Of a stretch of DNA of 64,000 nt, positions 21,581 through 32,522 are shown piece by piece (positions within the stretch are counted from its first letter, which is position 1; each line of letters opens with the position of its first letter). This stretch comes from Pseudevernia furfuracea (lineage: Eukaryota; Ascomycota; Lecanoromycetes; Lecanorales; Parmeliaceae), in NCBI GenBank assembly GCA_022315425.1, contig JAIUPT010000020.1, forward strand, positions 1,116,001 through 1,180,000, read 5' to 3'. The notes below the pieces were generated by a model. That model did not search any database, had not been told where the DNA came from, and saw only the letters and a list, made by a program, of their open reading frames with translations. A program made the position numbers and the translations under genes.

Positions 21581-23290
21581 ATGGCTGGTACTAGGCGATC
21601 CACGCGACAAGCCGCGGCGAAATCCAGTTCCAGCGAAGCTCCTCCCCCGAGCAAGCCCGCAGCTGCCGCGGGGACCAAGCGCAAAGCGGAATCTGAAGCC
21701 CCTGCGAAAGGCAAGCGCGGAAAGAAGGGGGCCAAGAAAGAGCAGACGACCATTGAGGCGTCAATGCCCAGTGATGACAAGAATGGCGATTCCAAGGAGG
21801 ATGTGGAGATGAAGGACGAACAGGAAGCCGAGCCAGCCGAAGCGAGCAATGCCACGACAGGCGTTGATGAGGTTGCGCAGAGAGAAGAGGAGGTGAGGGA
21901 TCAGGAGCCCATGGATGAAGAGAAGAATAAGGAGCCTTCTGCTGAAAAGAAAGAGCCTGAGACCAATGGTGGCGACGCAAAAGAAAACGGCGAAGAGCTG
22001 AAAAAGAACGGCTTTGACGCTCTTATGGACCGCACTGGTAAAGACGAGGACAAGAACGCTACTGAAGAGGGTACTGGAAGTAAAGTCTCCAAAGCTGAAA
22101 ATGCGGTGGAGGATTCCTCAAAGCGTGAGGAAGCCGTACCATCAAACATTCTCGAAAAAGGGGTCATCTACTTCTTCTTCCGAGGCCGCGTTGGCATCAA
22201 CGAGCCCACCGACGTAAACGACATCGCAAGAAGCTACATCGTCCTGCGTCCTCTCCCCCACGGCGCGAAGCTCGGCGATGGTCCAATTGGCGATGCTGGA
22301 AACAATCGCATGCTCGCGCTGCCAAAGAAAGTCCTCCCTGTTAGCCCAAAAGATAGATTCATGACATTCGTCGAAAAAGCGAACATCAGCATGGACGACA
22401 TCAAGAGCCAGCTGTCGTCTTCTGACTACAGCACCAAAACACTTGGTGTCCGTCACACACCTGCCGCAGCTCCCATTGGCGAGGGTGTCTATGCCATCAC
22501 TGAAACAGCTCGCGAGACGCACTTAGCCTACATCTTGACCATCCCTTCCGAGCTCGGCGAAATACAGCAGGTACGTAAGTTTCGGGGTAGATCCTTCCTA
22601 TTTGGTCGCAAATTGGGGCCGCATTCCACATTTCGGGAGCAGAAAGCTCTATAAATCCTCCGAAATTGTCTTTTCTATTCATTAAATGCCAGGTTTTGGC
22701 AGCGTAACGATCTTTTTGCTCTTCAAATGTGTCTCGTTTCTCGTTCTTTTACCCGGAAAGAACAACACTGACTCAGAAATCTGCGTAGGGGGTGGGACTC
22801 AGACAGCGTGGCAGCTATATCACTAGTGCCAAGAATCCTCAGTCTTCTGGCCCAGCAAATGCCAACTTGCCGCAAGGGGCCGAGTATCCCCAAGAGCACG
22901 TTCTGTGTAGCCAGTCACTGAGAAATTATCTACTAACCTGTTGCAGAATTCTTGACGAGTTTCACGGTCGAGGCTGGATGCCACTCCAACCCAAACTTCT
23001 TAACTACGAAAACACGCAGTTCTTGCTCATTGGGCACAACGACGACGCCTTGGAGAAAGCAGCCAAGCCTCAGAATGGGGAGGAAGAGAAGCCGGAGAAG
23101 GAGACGCCGCTGGAGGAGATGGAGACTTTGGAGCACGAGGATGAGATTCGCGTTGAGCATCTAAAGGGTGAGTATAGATGATGATCTTCGGAGACATATT
23201 AAAAGCTAATGGTAGGCAGGTGATGATTCCGTTTTCACAGATCTGGGACTTAGCGCAACGGAATATCCCAAACTCCAGACGACATGGTAA
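21581..23290 (+). CDS. Acidic nuclear-type protein (annotated in fungi as BTB transcription factor)
   Basis: Four exons: 21581-22570, 22789-22895, 22947-23167 and 23220-23290; about 462 residues in the preferred model. The N-terminal 190 residues are Lys/Glu/Ser-rich with a basic start (MAGTRRSTRQAAAK). The conserved domain starts ILEKGVIYFFFRGRVGINEP and includes YIVLRPLPHGAKLGDGPIGDAGNNRMLALPKKVLP. It continues with GEGVYAITETARETHLAYILTIP and RGWMPLQPKLLNYENTQFLLIG. Fungal homologues carry the label BTB domain transcription factor, though I see no real BTB fold signature. Intron 2 (22896-22946) fits best as a GC-AG intron, giving EYPQEILDEFHGRGW. A GT donor at 22905 or intron retention would insert 3 or 17 residues. 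The last exon gives KGDDSVFTDLG and stops at 23288. Confidence 0.75.
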
Positions 23291-24004
23291 TGGTTGGTAA
23301 TGACTGTTTCAATGGTGGAAGGATTTGTGAATGGCTTCAAGGAGTACATGCGGAGGCAAAGGTATCAGCGATAGTATAAAAAAGCGCTGTACATACTTGG
23401 TGCTATAGTGTGAATCTCAGAAATCAAAGCAATGGAAGTCAAGAGTCAAAGATTTGACCCGCAATCGAGTGAATGCCAGAAAGTAGTGATGCACGTTGGC
23501 TCTAGTGGCTTGGCGCTCGCCTTGAAGTAGCAACCTCGGAACTTCACAGAAACTCTCAAATAACAACACTATCTTCAAACAAACATCCTCACTACGTCGC
23601 ACCAAGATAATTTGCAAAGCTCTTACGAACAAACAAAGCAATCTACACACCCAACAAATTGACCCTGCCACACCTCCTCTTTCCCGAACAGCCTGCGAAA
23701 ACTGACTTGGCTCCTTGATACCACAAGCTACATTCATCTACCTCGAGTCGCCTTCTGCAGGTGAAGGCGCTTTAACACACTGTGACGGACGTGCAAACTC
23801 AATCAATTCCTCTTTGATATCCAAGCCGCCATTTCTGCATGTGCACTGGACCTCTCCTCAACACTTTATCCTTCCCGAGTTGTTGATTTCCAAGCCTTGC
23901 TACACACCTTCTCACGTGTCCACCACGACTGCCTCCGCAGTCTTGAAAATTGGCATTCAGAACTTTGCCTTAAGTACAACATAACCAATTACAGCCAGAT
24001 TACA
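23291..24004. other. DHH1 upstream region
   Basis: This 714-bp gap lies between two same-strand genes. Its second half is pyrimidine-rich and probably contains the promoter and 5' UTR of DHH1. No coding sequence is supported. Confidence 0.4.
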
Positions 24005-25721
24005 ATGGCTTCAGCGCTGGTGGATCAAGCCGCCAAGATGAATCTCGGGTGAGCCACTTATTGGAAGCTCCACAAAAACTAAGCCCCCTACTCACGCATG
24101 AAATACAGTGACAGTGCTTCGGCTAAGAGTGGGACTGAGAAGCCCAAGGCTCCTGGGAGAGATACTCGACCACAGACTGAGGTGCATGGCACCATGTTTC
24201 TATAAGGATACCAGAGCTGATTCTTGGTTTAGGATGTCACGGCCACCAAGGGCCTTGAATTCGAAGATTTCGTTCTCAAGCGAGACCTTCTGAAAGGAAT
24301 CCACGCGGCAGGATTCGAGAAGCCTTCACCCATCCAAGAAGAAACCATCCCTGTCGCATTGACAGGGAGAGATATATTGGCAAGAGCAAAGAATGGCACA
24401 GGCAAGACTGCTGCATTCATAATACCCACACTAGAGAAGATCGAGCCGGAAAAGCAGAAGACCCAGGCGTTGATCCTCGTGCCCACAAGAGAACTTGCTC
24501 TACAGACGTCACAAGTCTGCAAAACCTTGGGCCAGCACCTTGGCATCAATGTCATGGTCACCACCGGTGGCATCGGTCTCAAAGACGACATCATCCGTCT
24601 ACATGAAACGGTTCACATTATTGTCGGCACGCCCGGCCGAATAGCAGATCTCGCAAGAAAGGAGGTCGTCAAACTTGATGAATGTACAACATTTGTTATG
24701 GATGAAGCTGACAAGCTTCTCTCTCCGGAATTTACGCCCACGATTGAACAGCTGCTTGGTTTTCACCCCAAAGAGCGCCAAGTCATGCTTTTCAGCGCCA
24801 CCTTCCCAATCATAGTCAAATCATTCAAGGTAGGTGTGACCACCAATGTCTACCCCAAATGCTTACAGTCCCCAGGATAAACATATGACTAATCCGTACG
24901 AGATCAACTTGATGGACGAGCTCACTCTTCGAGGTATAACGCAGTACTACTGCTTCGTAGAAGAGAAACAGAAAGTCCACTGCCTCAATACTCTCTTCTC
25001 CAAACTCCAAATCAACCAGTCCATCATTTTCTGCAATTCCACAAACCGAGTGGAGCTGCTTGCGAAGAAGATCACCGAACTTGGATACTCCTGTTTCTAC
25101 TCCCACGCCAAGATGCTGCAACACAACCGTAACCGCGTTTTTCATGACTTCCGGAACGGTGTATGCCGCAATCTCGTTTGCTCTGACCTTCTTACCCGCG
25201 GTATAGACATTCAAGCTGTCAACGTAGTCATCAATTTTGATTTCCCAAAGAATGCGGAGACCTACCTCCACCGTATTGGTCGATCTGGTCGCTTCGGACA
25301 TTTGGGAGTGGCAATCAACCTGATCAATTGGGAGGATCGCTTCAACCTCTACAAAATCGAGCAGGAGCTCGGTACCGAGATTGCAGCTATTCCGCAATCC
25401 ATTGACAAGAAGCTCTATGCGTACGATTCCCCAGAAAACATCCCTCGCCCGGTATCAAACCTTGGGTCCGAACGCCAGGCATCTGGCCACGGCCAACAAC
25501 AAGGTGGACCTAACCAGCGACCCAACCGAGGCGCTAGCACTTCCAATGGAAGCTACTCTGGCCAAGGACGCAGTCAAGCTAACGGCCGTGGACCTCAACA
25601 AAGCAACGGAACCAACCCTCAGAACAATTCGCGTTATCAGGGTCAATCGAATGGGGGCCAGAGAGGTCCTTCCAGAGGGTATCCTCAACAAAACCGACAG
25701 AATAGCTCTACACCTCAATAG
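24005..25721 (+). CDS. DHH1: DEAD-box RNA helicase Dhh1 (DDX6)
   Basis: Four exons, 24005-24048, 24109-24181, 24233-24829 and 24876-25721; 519 residues. Dhh1 is the P-body helicase that promotes decapping and translational repression. All family motifs are present: Q motif GFEKPSPIQEETIP, I AKNGTGKT, Ia PTRELALQ, Ib GTPGR, II DEAD, III SAT, IV IIFCNST, V SDLLTRGID and VI HRIGRSGR. The C-terminal tail after NIPRPVSNLG is Gln/Gly/Asn-rich and disordered, the kind of tail that supports condensation in homologues. The three introns are 60, 51 and 46 bp. Confidence 0.96.
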
Positions 25722-26844
25722 GGGAATTAGGGATTTCCGCTTTGTTCGGATTTGGCCCTTTCCCTTGCTTCTCGGATCCTCATTATTGGCGTTGGCCGAA
25801 TTTGAATTTTCAATGCGACCTGACGACAGCAATACGACCTTCTACTCTGTACATATTTTTACGGCAGTTCGACTTACGGGCCCCAGATCTCGCGACTTTA
25901 GTATTCGTTGCGGTCTCCTGGGAGATCTTAGAGACGATGTACAAAACGGCGTTCACTTCAACGGCATCCTTGCATGGCGTTTCCGCAGGATCATACCCAT
26001 GGTCCTGCATTTTAGCTCTTCTCCGGATTGAGCTCTTGGTACCAATGCTTTGCGCGATGCTGACGTTTGTTGGCGGTCTCACCCGATCAAAACTTGCAAC
26101 TACGACCACGACATTGCAATACTCATACTTCTCTCACACTCTTGTCACTCACCGAGCTACCAGCCCTTAACTTTCAACAGACCTCTTTCGACCCCCCCCC
26201 CCTAACCCAATTCATGATAAACTTAGCTTCTACAATACCATCAACCTAGCAACCTCCTGTCATTTCTGTCCCCAAAAAGGCGCTCCTTTCGAGGCTTTCA
26301 ACATCCAGCAATACTTCCGTGTCAGAGCAGTGATCTGGTTCACCACTGCCTGGATATCAACTTCGTCTACCGTCTATCCTGCTCCGTTGAGAGGAATGAT
26401 GGCCGTACCTGACGACTCCTGCCGTTCCTCTACTAGCACAGAATACTCTATCAATGCCAAACAGGCGACAAGAGGAAATGCCAGCATAGCAATAAAAAAA
26501 CCCCCCAAAACAAAAGTAAGAGGCAGAAGGTCTGCCAATGACCGATGCAGACCTGATAATCATAGCTCGCGGTTATTTTAGCTATAGCCAAATGACACAC
26601 GAACTACCCTCTGAAACACTGCTCACGTAGTTCATGTCTGTGTATTTACGATATGTGCAAATGAGGTCGATTCCCTCAATGGTTGCGGTCCTAAGGGACT
26701 CGACCTGGCCAAAGCTTTATGCCCTGTAGTCGCCCCCTGAACGCCAATAAAGCCGCCTCTGCCTTGGACGTACGCACCCAACTTTCAGCGCCTTCGCTAG
26801 AATACATCGAATAATACTTTGTTCTCCGTCTCCATCCCCCTCAT
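25722..26844. other. Long convergent 3' flank of DHH1
   Basis: This 1.1-kb stretch lies between the DHH1 stop and the stop of the minus-strand methyltransferase gene. It has a poly-C run at about 26193-26204 and A- or C-rich patches but no convincing gene. A long DHH1 3' UTR is possible. Confidence 0.4.
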
Positions 26845-27626
26845 TCAATCCCTAGGCGCGTCCGTCAAAGGGACATACCTGACCCCAAACGACTTCTCCC
26901 TCACCACGCTCCCGTCCTCCTTCTTATCAATGACCCAGATATACTGCATGTCCTCCCCCACGGGGATGAACAAGCGGCCCGGCGCCCTCAACTGGTCCAC
27001 CAGCACCGTGTGCGCCTCCTTGGCCGCCGCCCCGACGTGGATCGCGTCCCACCCCCCGCCGCCGTCGTCCCACCCCAACCGCCCGTCCGCCCTGACGAAC
27101 CGGACCGTCCCGCCCCCGAGCATCCCCCGGCCCTCTGTGCTCTTCGCCACGTTCGCGTTGGCGAGGTCGACGAGGCCCTGGACGTGGTCCACGCCGACGA
27201 CGGTCCCGGACGGGCCGACGAGGTGGGCCAGGACGGCGGTCAGGTAGCCGGAGCCGGAGCCGATGTCGAGGACGCGGGCGGCCGGGTGGAGGTGGGCGAG
27301 GAGGGATTCCGCCGCCGCGGCGTGCATGTGCGGGGCCGATATCGTGGCGCCGAACCCGATGGTCTGGGGGGAGTCGTGGTAAGGGGTGGCCGGGGCGTAG
27401 TGGGCACGGTCGACCTGGGAGAAAGGATGGTCAATTGCCGCCTTCGGTGATATCACGAGGGCGAACCCTGGAGTGAGGGATCCCGGCAGCCAGGGCGGAG
27501 ATGGGGAGAGAGATTGGGGCGTACAGCTAGCATAGCATTCATGACACGGTCGGATGTGATGAGGCCATTGCTCGTGAGGTTCTTGATCAGAGCTGCATTT
27601 GTTGAGCCGGTTGACATCCACGCCAT
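26845..27626 (-). CDS. Protein-L-isoaspartate O-methyltransferase
   Basis: Two exons, 27525-27626 and 26845-27414, with a 110-bp intron; 223 residues. The enzyme methylates L-isoaspartyl residues in damaged proteins using S-adenosylmethionine. It starts MAWMSTGSTNAALIKNLTSNGLI, the usual PCMT start. Splicing in phase 0 joins VMNAMLA to VDRAHYAPATPYHDSPQTIGFGATISAPHMHA. The SAM-binding motif I is LDIGSGSGYLTAVLA. Later motifs are DAIHVGAAAKE and PGRLFIPVG. An upstream hydrophobic frame (about 27627-27731) has no ATG before a stop, so it is not included. GC content is high in exon 2. Confidence 0.92.
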
Positions 27627-28027
27627 GGTTTGGGGGTTCGCAGGGCGGTTGGGAATAGGATTGAAGGCAAAGTAGAGGCAGAATAGCAGTACAATGAGAG
27701 GCACAAGTTGGTAGGCAAGACGAAGTCCCACTGTGGCTGCCGAAGTATAATGTTGCTGCTGATTCCTGGTGGTATGTCAAAGATGATGTGAAGGTTGCAA
27801 TGGCTTGACAAAGTGTTCCGGAAGGTGGGCCTTTATTCCGACAACCCCACTACGAGTAGCGGGATAAGTAAGATCAGCGCCCAAGGGATTGCCATTTCAC
27901 GCTTGGCAGGCTTTTCTTTTTCTTTTTCTTTTTCTTTCCGTATTGAAGCTGCATTATATGTATTGTCGTTCGGGATCTAGTCTATCTAGTCCTTCAATTG
28001 TTTTCTCATACCTGGAAATGTAAGCAA
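27627..28027. other. Intergenic with a pyrimidine repeat
   Basis: This gap lies upstream of the methyltransferase and downstream of the carrier gene, both on the minus strand. It contains a (TTTTTC)-like tandem repeat at about 27912-27938. No gene is seen. Confidence 0.45.
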
Positions 28028-29260
28028 TTACCCATCAAGAAACAAGAAAAGTGCATACATAGTGAAAACAATGCCTCCACTCAATATTAGCCTTGCCAGC
28101 CGCGGCACTGCTCCTGACCAGAGGGTGAAGAAGCCTTCATTCTTCACAATTTTGGTTGCACACTCAAGGCTGTTTTTGTACTCCTTCCGCGCATCAATCG
28201 ATTGCATTCTGTCCAAAGTTTAGCATCCCCTGGGAATCTATTGATGGCTGCCTTACCGTGTTTTGATAGTGTCTAGAGGTTGGGTAACATATCTAAGTAG
28301 TATCAGTATTGCTCGAGTTGCAACTATCTTCGCCGACGTACACAGTAATCAGACCTGCCAAACCACCTATCCCGAAGGTGCTCACTGTGCCGAGCTTCTC
28401 CCCTGGTGCAACGTAGCCTTGAGCAAACTGCTTTATGGTTGTATAACTTCCGAATCGGGTTGCTGAGTTCGCCGCTTGCCTTGCGGTGGTCGGCACAAAT
28501 CCTTGAAAGAAACCTCTTATGCCTCGTTCTTGAAATATTATGCCTGAACCATGCAGAAAGCCACGCAGTCGGGGATTGGCTGATTTCCGGTCATCGATCC
28601 TGTTCAGATAGCGCACGTCAGATTTCTAGACCGCCTTTGCGGGTTCCAGCTAAGACGCACAGTGTAGTTTTTATACTTTCAAATGGCGTGACAGCCAATA
28701 GTGATTCCGTTATTCCGGCGCCAAAGCCTGCTATCACTGTCCTCGGCCCAGATATCTTGCCAAACTCATCTTGCAGCAATGTCTTATATGTATCGAAGGC
28801 CACGAAGCCTAGCGACATCTTAGTTTATAGGCTACTTTTTCCCAGATGCGAGGCTCGTACGTATTCCAGCTTTGAGAGAATTCCCGATGATCAAGGTTGT
28901 ACATCCTGCATACCATGCCTTCCCGAATGGAGGCCATCCAAGCTTTTGCCCGTCTGGTAAACGTCGGTTGAGCTGAGTTCGTGTTTTGGCGACTGTAGGA
29001 GACTGTCAATTGGGCTTCGCTGTTACACGGTTATACAGCTTACATTCGGCTGGATATGTGATAGCTATTAAATTGTAACTGTTAGCTTCGTACAAAAGAT
29101 GCAGCACTCATAACATACCAATTTCCACGGCTCCGGCTGTGGAGCCAGCAATTATAGAACGCAGTGCACTCGGCTGAGCATGTTAGCGCGTGGGTCTATG
29201 CAAAACGTGAAAAGTAATTAGACCGACCTTTGCCTTGTTATCTGAACTTGAAGTTGCCAT
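28028..29260 (-). CDS. CTP1: Mitochondrial tricarboxylate (citrate) carrier
   Basis: Eight exons: 29228-29260, 29119-29173, 29044-29064, 28861-28992, 28661-28808, 28342-28599, 28257-28292 and 28028-28208; 287 residues. All seven introns are 48-61 bp, and every join keeps the frame. It is a mitochondrial carrier family member with the three expected signature motifs: YPAEFAKTRTQL, TPFESIKTTL and QPLDTIKTRMQ. The third exon is only 21 nt. The sequence between motifs (RLPDGQKLGWPPFGKAWYAGC; GIRGFFQGFVPTTARQAANSATRFG) is that of the citrate/tricarboxylate transporter of the inner membrane. The C-terminus is a little short, ending TMYALFLFLDG. Confidence 0.92.
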
Positions 29261-30239
29261 TGAAGAAGTTATGAAAGATGTGCTCGTGCTTGGAACAAAC
29301 GATTGAAGATTGGCCTTGTCGTCACGCCAAGCTAAAACTCTCTAGTAAGCCCTAACCCTACTTTCGGAAGGCAGTCTCAGCTTTGTATGCAGGGCGTCAT
29401 CCGATATAAGTCTTGGCGTTTGGATTTCTGTCTTCTTTTCAAGCCAAGACTTCGGAAGTTTGGCGCGGAAAAGTACTATAATTCCGTGACCTCACCTTAT
29501 TCCATTCTCGATGCCCATTTGACGATGAGAGATGGCAGTTCATCTTTTTACACCCGTGCAGTAGATTCAGAGACGATAGCTACGCATCAATTGGAGAGAG
29601 CGATGTACTCGTTGAGAGTGGGGCCGGATGCACAAACACACATCAAGCTGAGAAGCAATGGTCCGGCATTGTGGAAGGGAGTAAGTACTAGGATATCTTG
29701 ACAGCCTCAATCTTTGTTTACCATTCTTTTTCACTTTTTGCAGCGATAGTATCGGTAATCGTCCTCCCACTAGTCGCTTTGCTCCTATCTTGTTCGGTCG
29801 CTCTTTTTCCCTTACTCTTCTGTTCTTACTCTTCTTTTCTTACTCTATCGGAGAAAGGCTACATGACACGGTCGCCTTCGCCAACCCAGTACATACTTCT
29901 CAATCAAAGCATTGGACGGTTGATGGCGCTGTGGTGCTCAAATCTTTACGCTTTTTGGCTCGAAGTCTCAGAGATTCACTGTTCTGCCTACATTATGGAA
30001 TTCAATGCCGACCATTCTTTATTGTTGACAAATATTGGCTTTCAGCTTCCGAACCTTGGGCAAGAAAAGGCTGTGCGAAAATCCTTCCTCTCCGCGGCCG
30101 TCGCAACGGTGCACTGTTCGTGGCGGCGATTGGCTGTAGTCCAATAGCCCCACTGTGTGGCTTGTTGGAATCAATGCCTCAAAGAAGCAATGATGACCGT
30201 GGAAACTCTCGCAGCATACAGGTTATTTCAAACCCAGCA
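29261..30239. other. Accessory-region flank, no supported gene
   Basis: An open frame of 104 codons (29387-29701, plus strand) ends at a good-looking GTAAGT donor. A TTTGCAG acceptor near 29743 leads to a frame with a hydrophobic stretch, but the frames do not join and I recognise no family. This may be a relic or chance. The rest of the stretch is unassigned. Confidence 0.35.
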
Positions 30240-31016
30240 TTATCGTCGCATTTTCGCTCGATCCGTTCTCGGTCTGAAAAATTCTAGGTACTCTTGAGTC
30301 ACATCATCAATACGGATGTCAAATCCCGGAGCCCTTTTCGGTGTACAGAGTGGTATTAATCGTCCGGGCAACCCTTCAGGCGGGGCGTTATTCAAGCAAT
30401 CGGGTCCATTTCTGGCGGAAATATTCTTGCAAAAAAGAAGCAATGCTTAAAATCGTTCCTGGAGCAAGCGTACGAAGGCCGAGGTCGGCGAGCATGTTCT
30501 CGTGGCAGCAGTCTGTAAAACCACATCAAGGGCATCAGATATTGCAGTTACTTCTAGAGCAAATGAGACACCCCATGTGACAGAGGATGTGCTTTTCTGC
30601 GCCGCGCAACAATCTTAATGTTGCTCTCGTAAAGGAAATATTGGAGCCGCTCTGTGGTCAAGGTGATCAAAGTATGTCTCTTCGAAGCCGCTGCTCCTAA
30701 TAGGTTCCGTGGTGGTGAAAATGTGGAGTTTCTGCTGGCCAGAGCTGAGGTTAACCAACATTTCAAGGATCACAGCAGGCATCGTGTTCGACTCGATTCC
30801 ATAGTGCATGTTGAACTCTTCAGAGGGTATTGTCTTGATAATGCTACGCAATCGGTCTATTCACGTTGAGAAGTCTCGAGAGTTTAGAAAGAAGGAGTCA
30901 GGTCGAAGGATAACCCCAACAAAGGAGATGACAAATCTTGATGTCACTCGAATTACTCGGCCGTGCTTACAGTCGCATCAGGCATTCAATAAGGACGAAG
31001 AGCATCGTCGTCACAA
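30240..31016 (-). pseudogene. Decayed unknown gene, one frame with several stops
   Basis: One minus-strand frame reads as protein-like sequence for about 250 codons but is cut by four in-frame stops: TGA at 30978-30980, TGA at 30861-30863, TAA at 30615-30617 and TAA at 30447-30449. Between the stops it keeps segments such as RLRSIIKTIPSEEFNMHYG, SGFEETYFDHLDHRAAPIFP, SSVTWGVSFALEVTAISDAL and FDIRIDDVTQEYLEFF. I cannot name the family. That the frame stays the same across all the stops argues for a once-coding gene damaged by point mutation rather than chance frames. Both TGA stops could have come from CGA by a C-to-T change. Confidence 0.55.
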
Positions 31017-32522
31017 CAATCTCTTAAAATCAATCTCCGATTAGCAGATGCAGTTTCTAGACCTTTCGCAAGCGATTTTCATGTCAAGCATGGAATTCGA
31101 TTTGTATGAGCATAGCATATATCTGTTCAGATTTTTCCAATAGTGTTATTGCAAATAATTTTTTTCCTTCCTGGCGCGTTTAGATTGTAGGAGTCCAATA
31201 TAACGTGAAAGAGTCCCTCTTGCAGTTTCAGGCCTCTGCATTACCTATGCAGCTGTGCCTCAAAGCCCCTGGGTATGTGAATCTAGGACTGCATTATCGT
31301 GTGAATGCGTCTCACCGAGGTTGGTGGGTAGTCTTGGGCGCACATCCCCACGGGGGCTGAACTGCCTTCAATCAAACGTCTCGTAGCCAAGGTGAGTCTT
31401 CCCACTTTTGGAATCGCATTGCGTCAAACCCCACTTTGGGTCAAAGATCGAAGGAGATGATTGCATTGAGTGTATGCTATCCATCTGAGCTATTGCAAAT
31501 AAATGTATCGAATGCATTGCATATGACTCCGTGTGCATGGCCTGATCAGAGAAATCCCGATCTCGCTTCAGCTGGTTTCTTTTTACAATATTGACTGCAG
31601 CGATCGTGGTTCACCACTACTGCAGACATTGTTATTATATGCGTCAAAATTGAATTTCAATGAGAGTTATATTGAGGCCTGAGACCGTTCCAGGCATCAG
31701 CTCGCACACATCTCCCACATACGCCACATCTGTGTCAGATGTGTACAAGCACGCTGACACCGTGATGATGCTTCACTCTCTGCCTCCTCCTGATGTATCC
31801 GTACTGACGAAGCCTCACATTGTACCCCCTCCTGAGCACGCGTACTAAAGGGTCTACACGAGGTCTTAGTCTGCAGTAACATCAACGACTTATCTCCTTG
31901 CCTGCTTATATAAGATGATTATCTACCCCAAAAAAAACTAAAGTCAACAAGACACTCAAAATCAAAAGCACCATCATCGAATAAGACACGCACTTTCTTC
32001 ATGTTTCATTCTCATCACAAGTGTGGCCGATTTTGTACCCAAAATACACCAAAGTCAAGTCATCTGATATGACTTCTTCGAAGCCAATGCCATTCCCATG
32101 GGAGGACCACCCGCACCCTGCTCGACCTGGTGGCGAGTCTAAGTACTCGGTCTCGTCTACGACAGTAAACCAGCTCGGGAATCCTGTCAATGGTGACTAC
32201 AGTTGTGTAGGAACTTCGAGTCAGTAATACTTCATCATTATATCCCAATCTATGTGCGCTGCCAAGCCGATACTAGCCCTAGCCCTGTGCCTGCAAAGGT
32301 GCCGTGACATGAGGCAATCGTTTGATTAGTCTGGACCATAAGAACGCCGTGTCCGCTGCCTTAGCGCCTTCGTCATAACCACGCGATCGTCCACAAGCTG
32401 CAAGACAGGGGCTCAAAGCGAGCAAAGTCAGAGCCCAGTGGGCAGCGACGGCAGCAAGAGCTCGTCCATGTTGTCGCTACTCCGCTTGCAGCGCTCAGAG
32501 ACCGGAGGCATAAGCCGAGATC
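31017..32522. other. Non-coding accessory stretch
   Basis: This is 1.5 kb without a supported gene between two decayed genes. It contains a small palindrome around 31727-31745 (CACATCTG facing CAGATGTG). Nothing else stands out. Confidence 0.4.

Noticed and set aside
27010..27450. 146-codon plus-strand frame
   Set aside because: It is antisense to the methyltransferase exon that carries the SAM-binding motif.
27627..27731. Hydrophobic N-terminal extension of the isoaspartate methyltransferase (possible membrane anchor)
   Set aside because: There is no ATG between the upstream stop and MAWM; the extension would need a GTG start.
29387..30287. Possible two-exon membrane protein on the plus strand
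   Set aside because: A GTAAGT donor and TTTGCAG acceptor exist, but joining them gives an immediate stop, and the hydrophobic stretch is in another frame.
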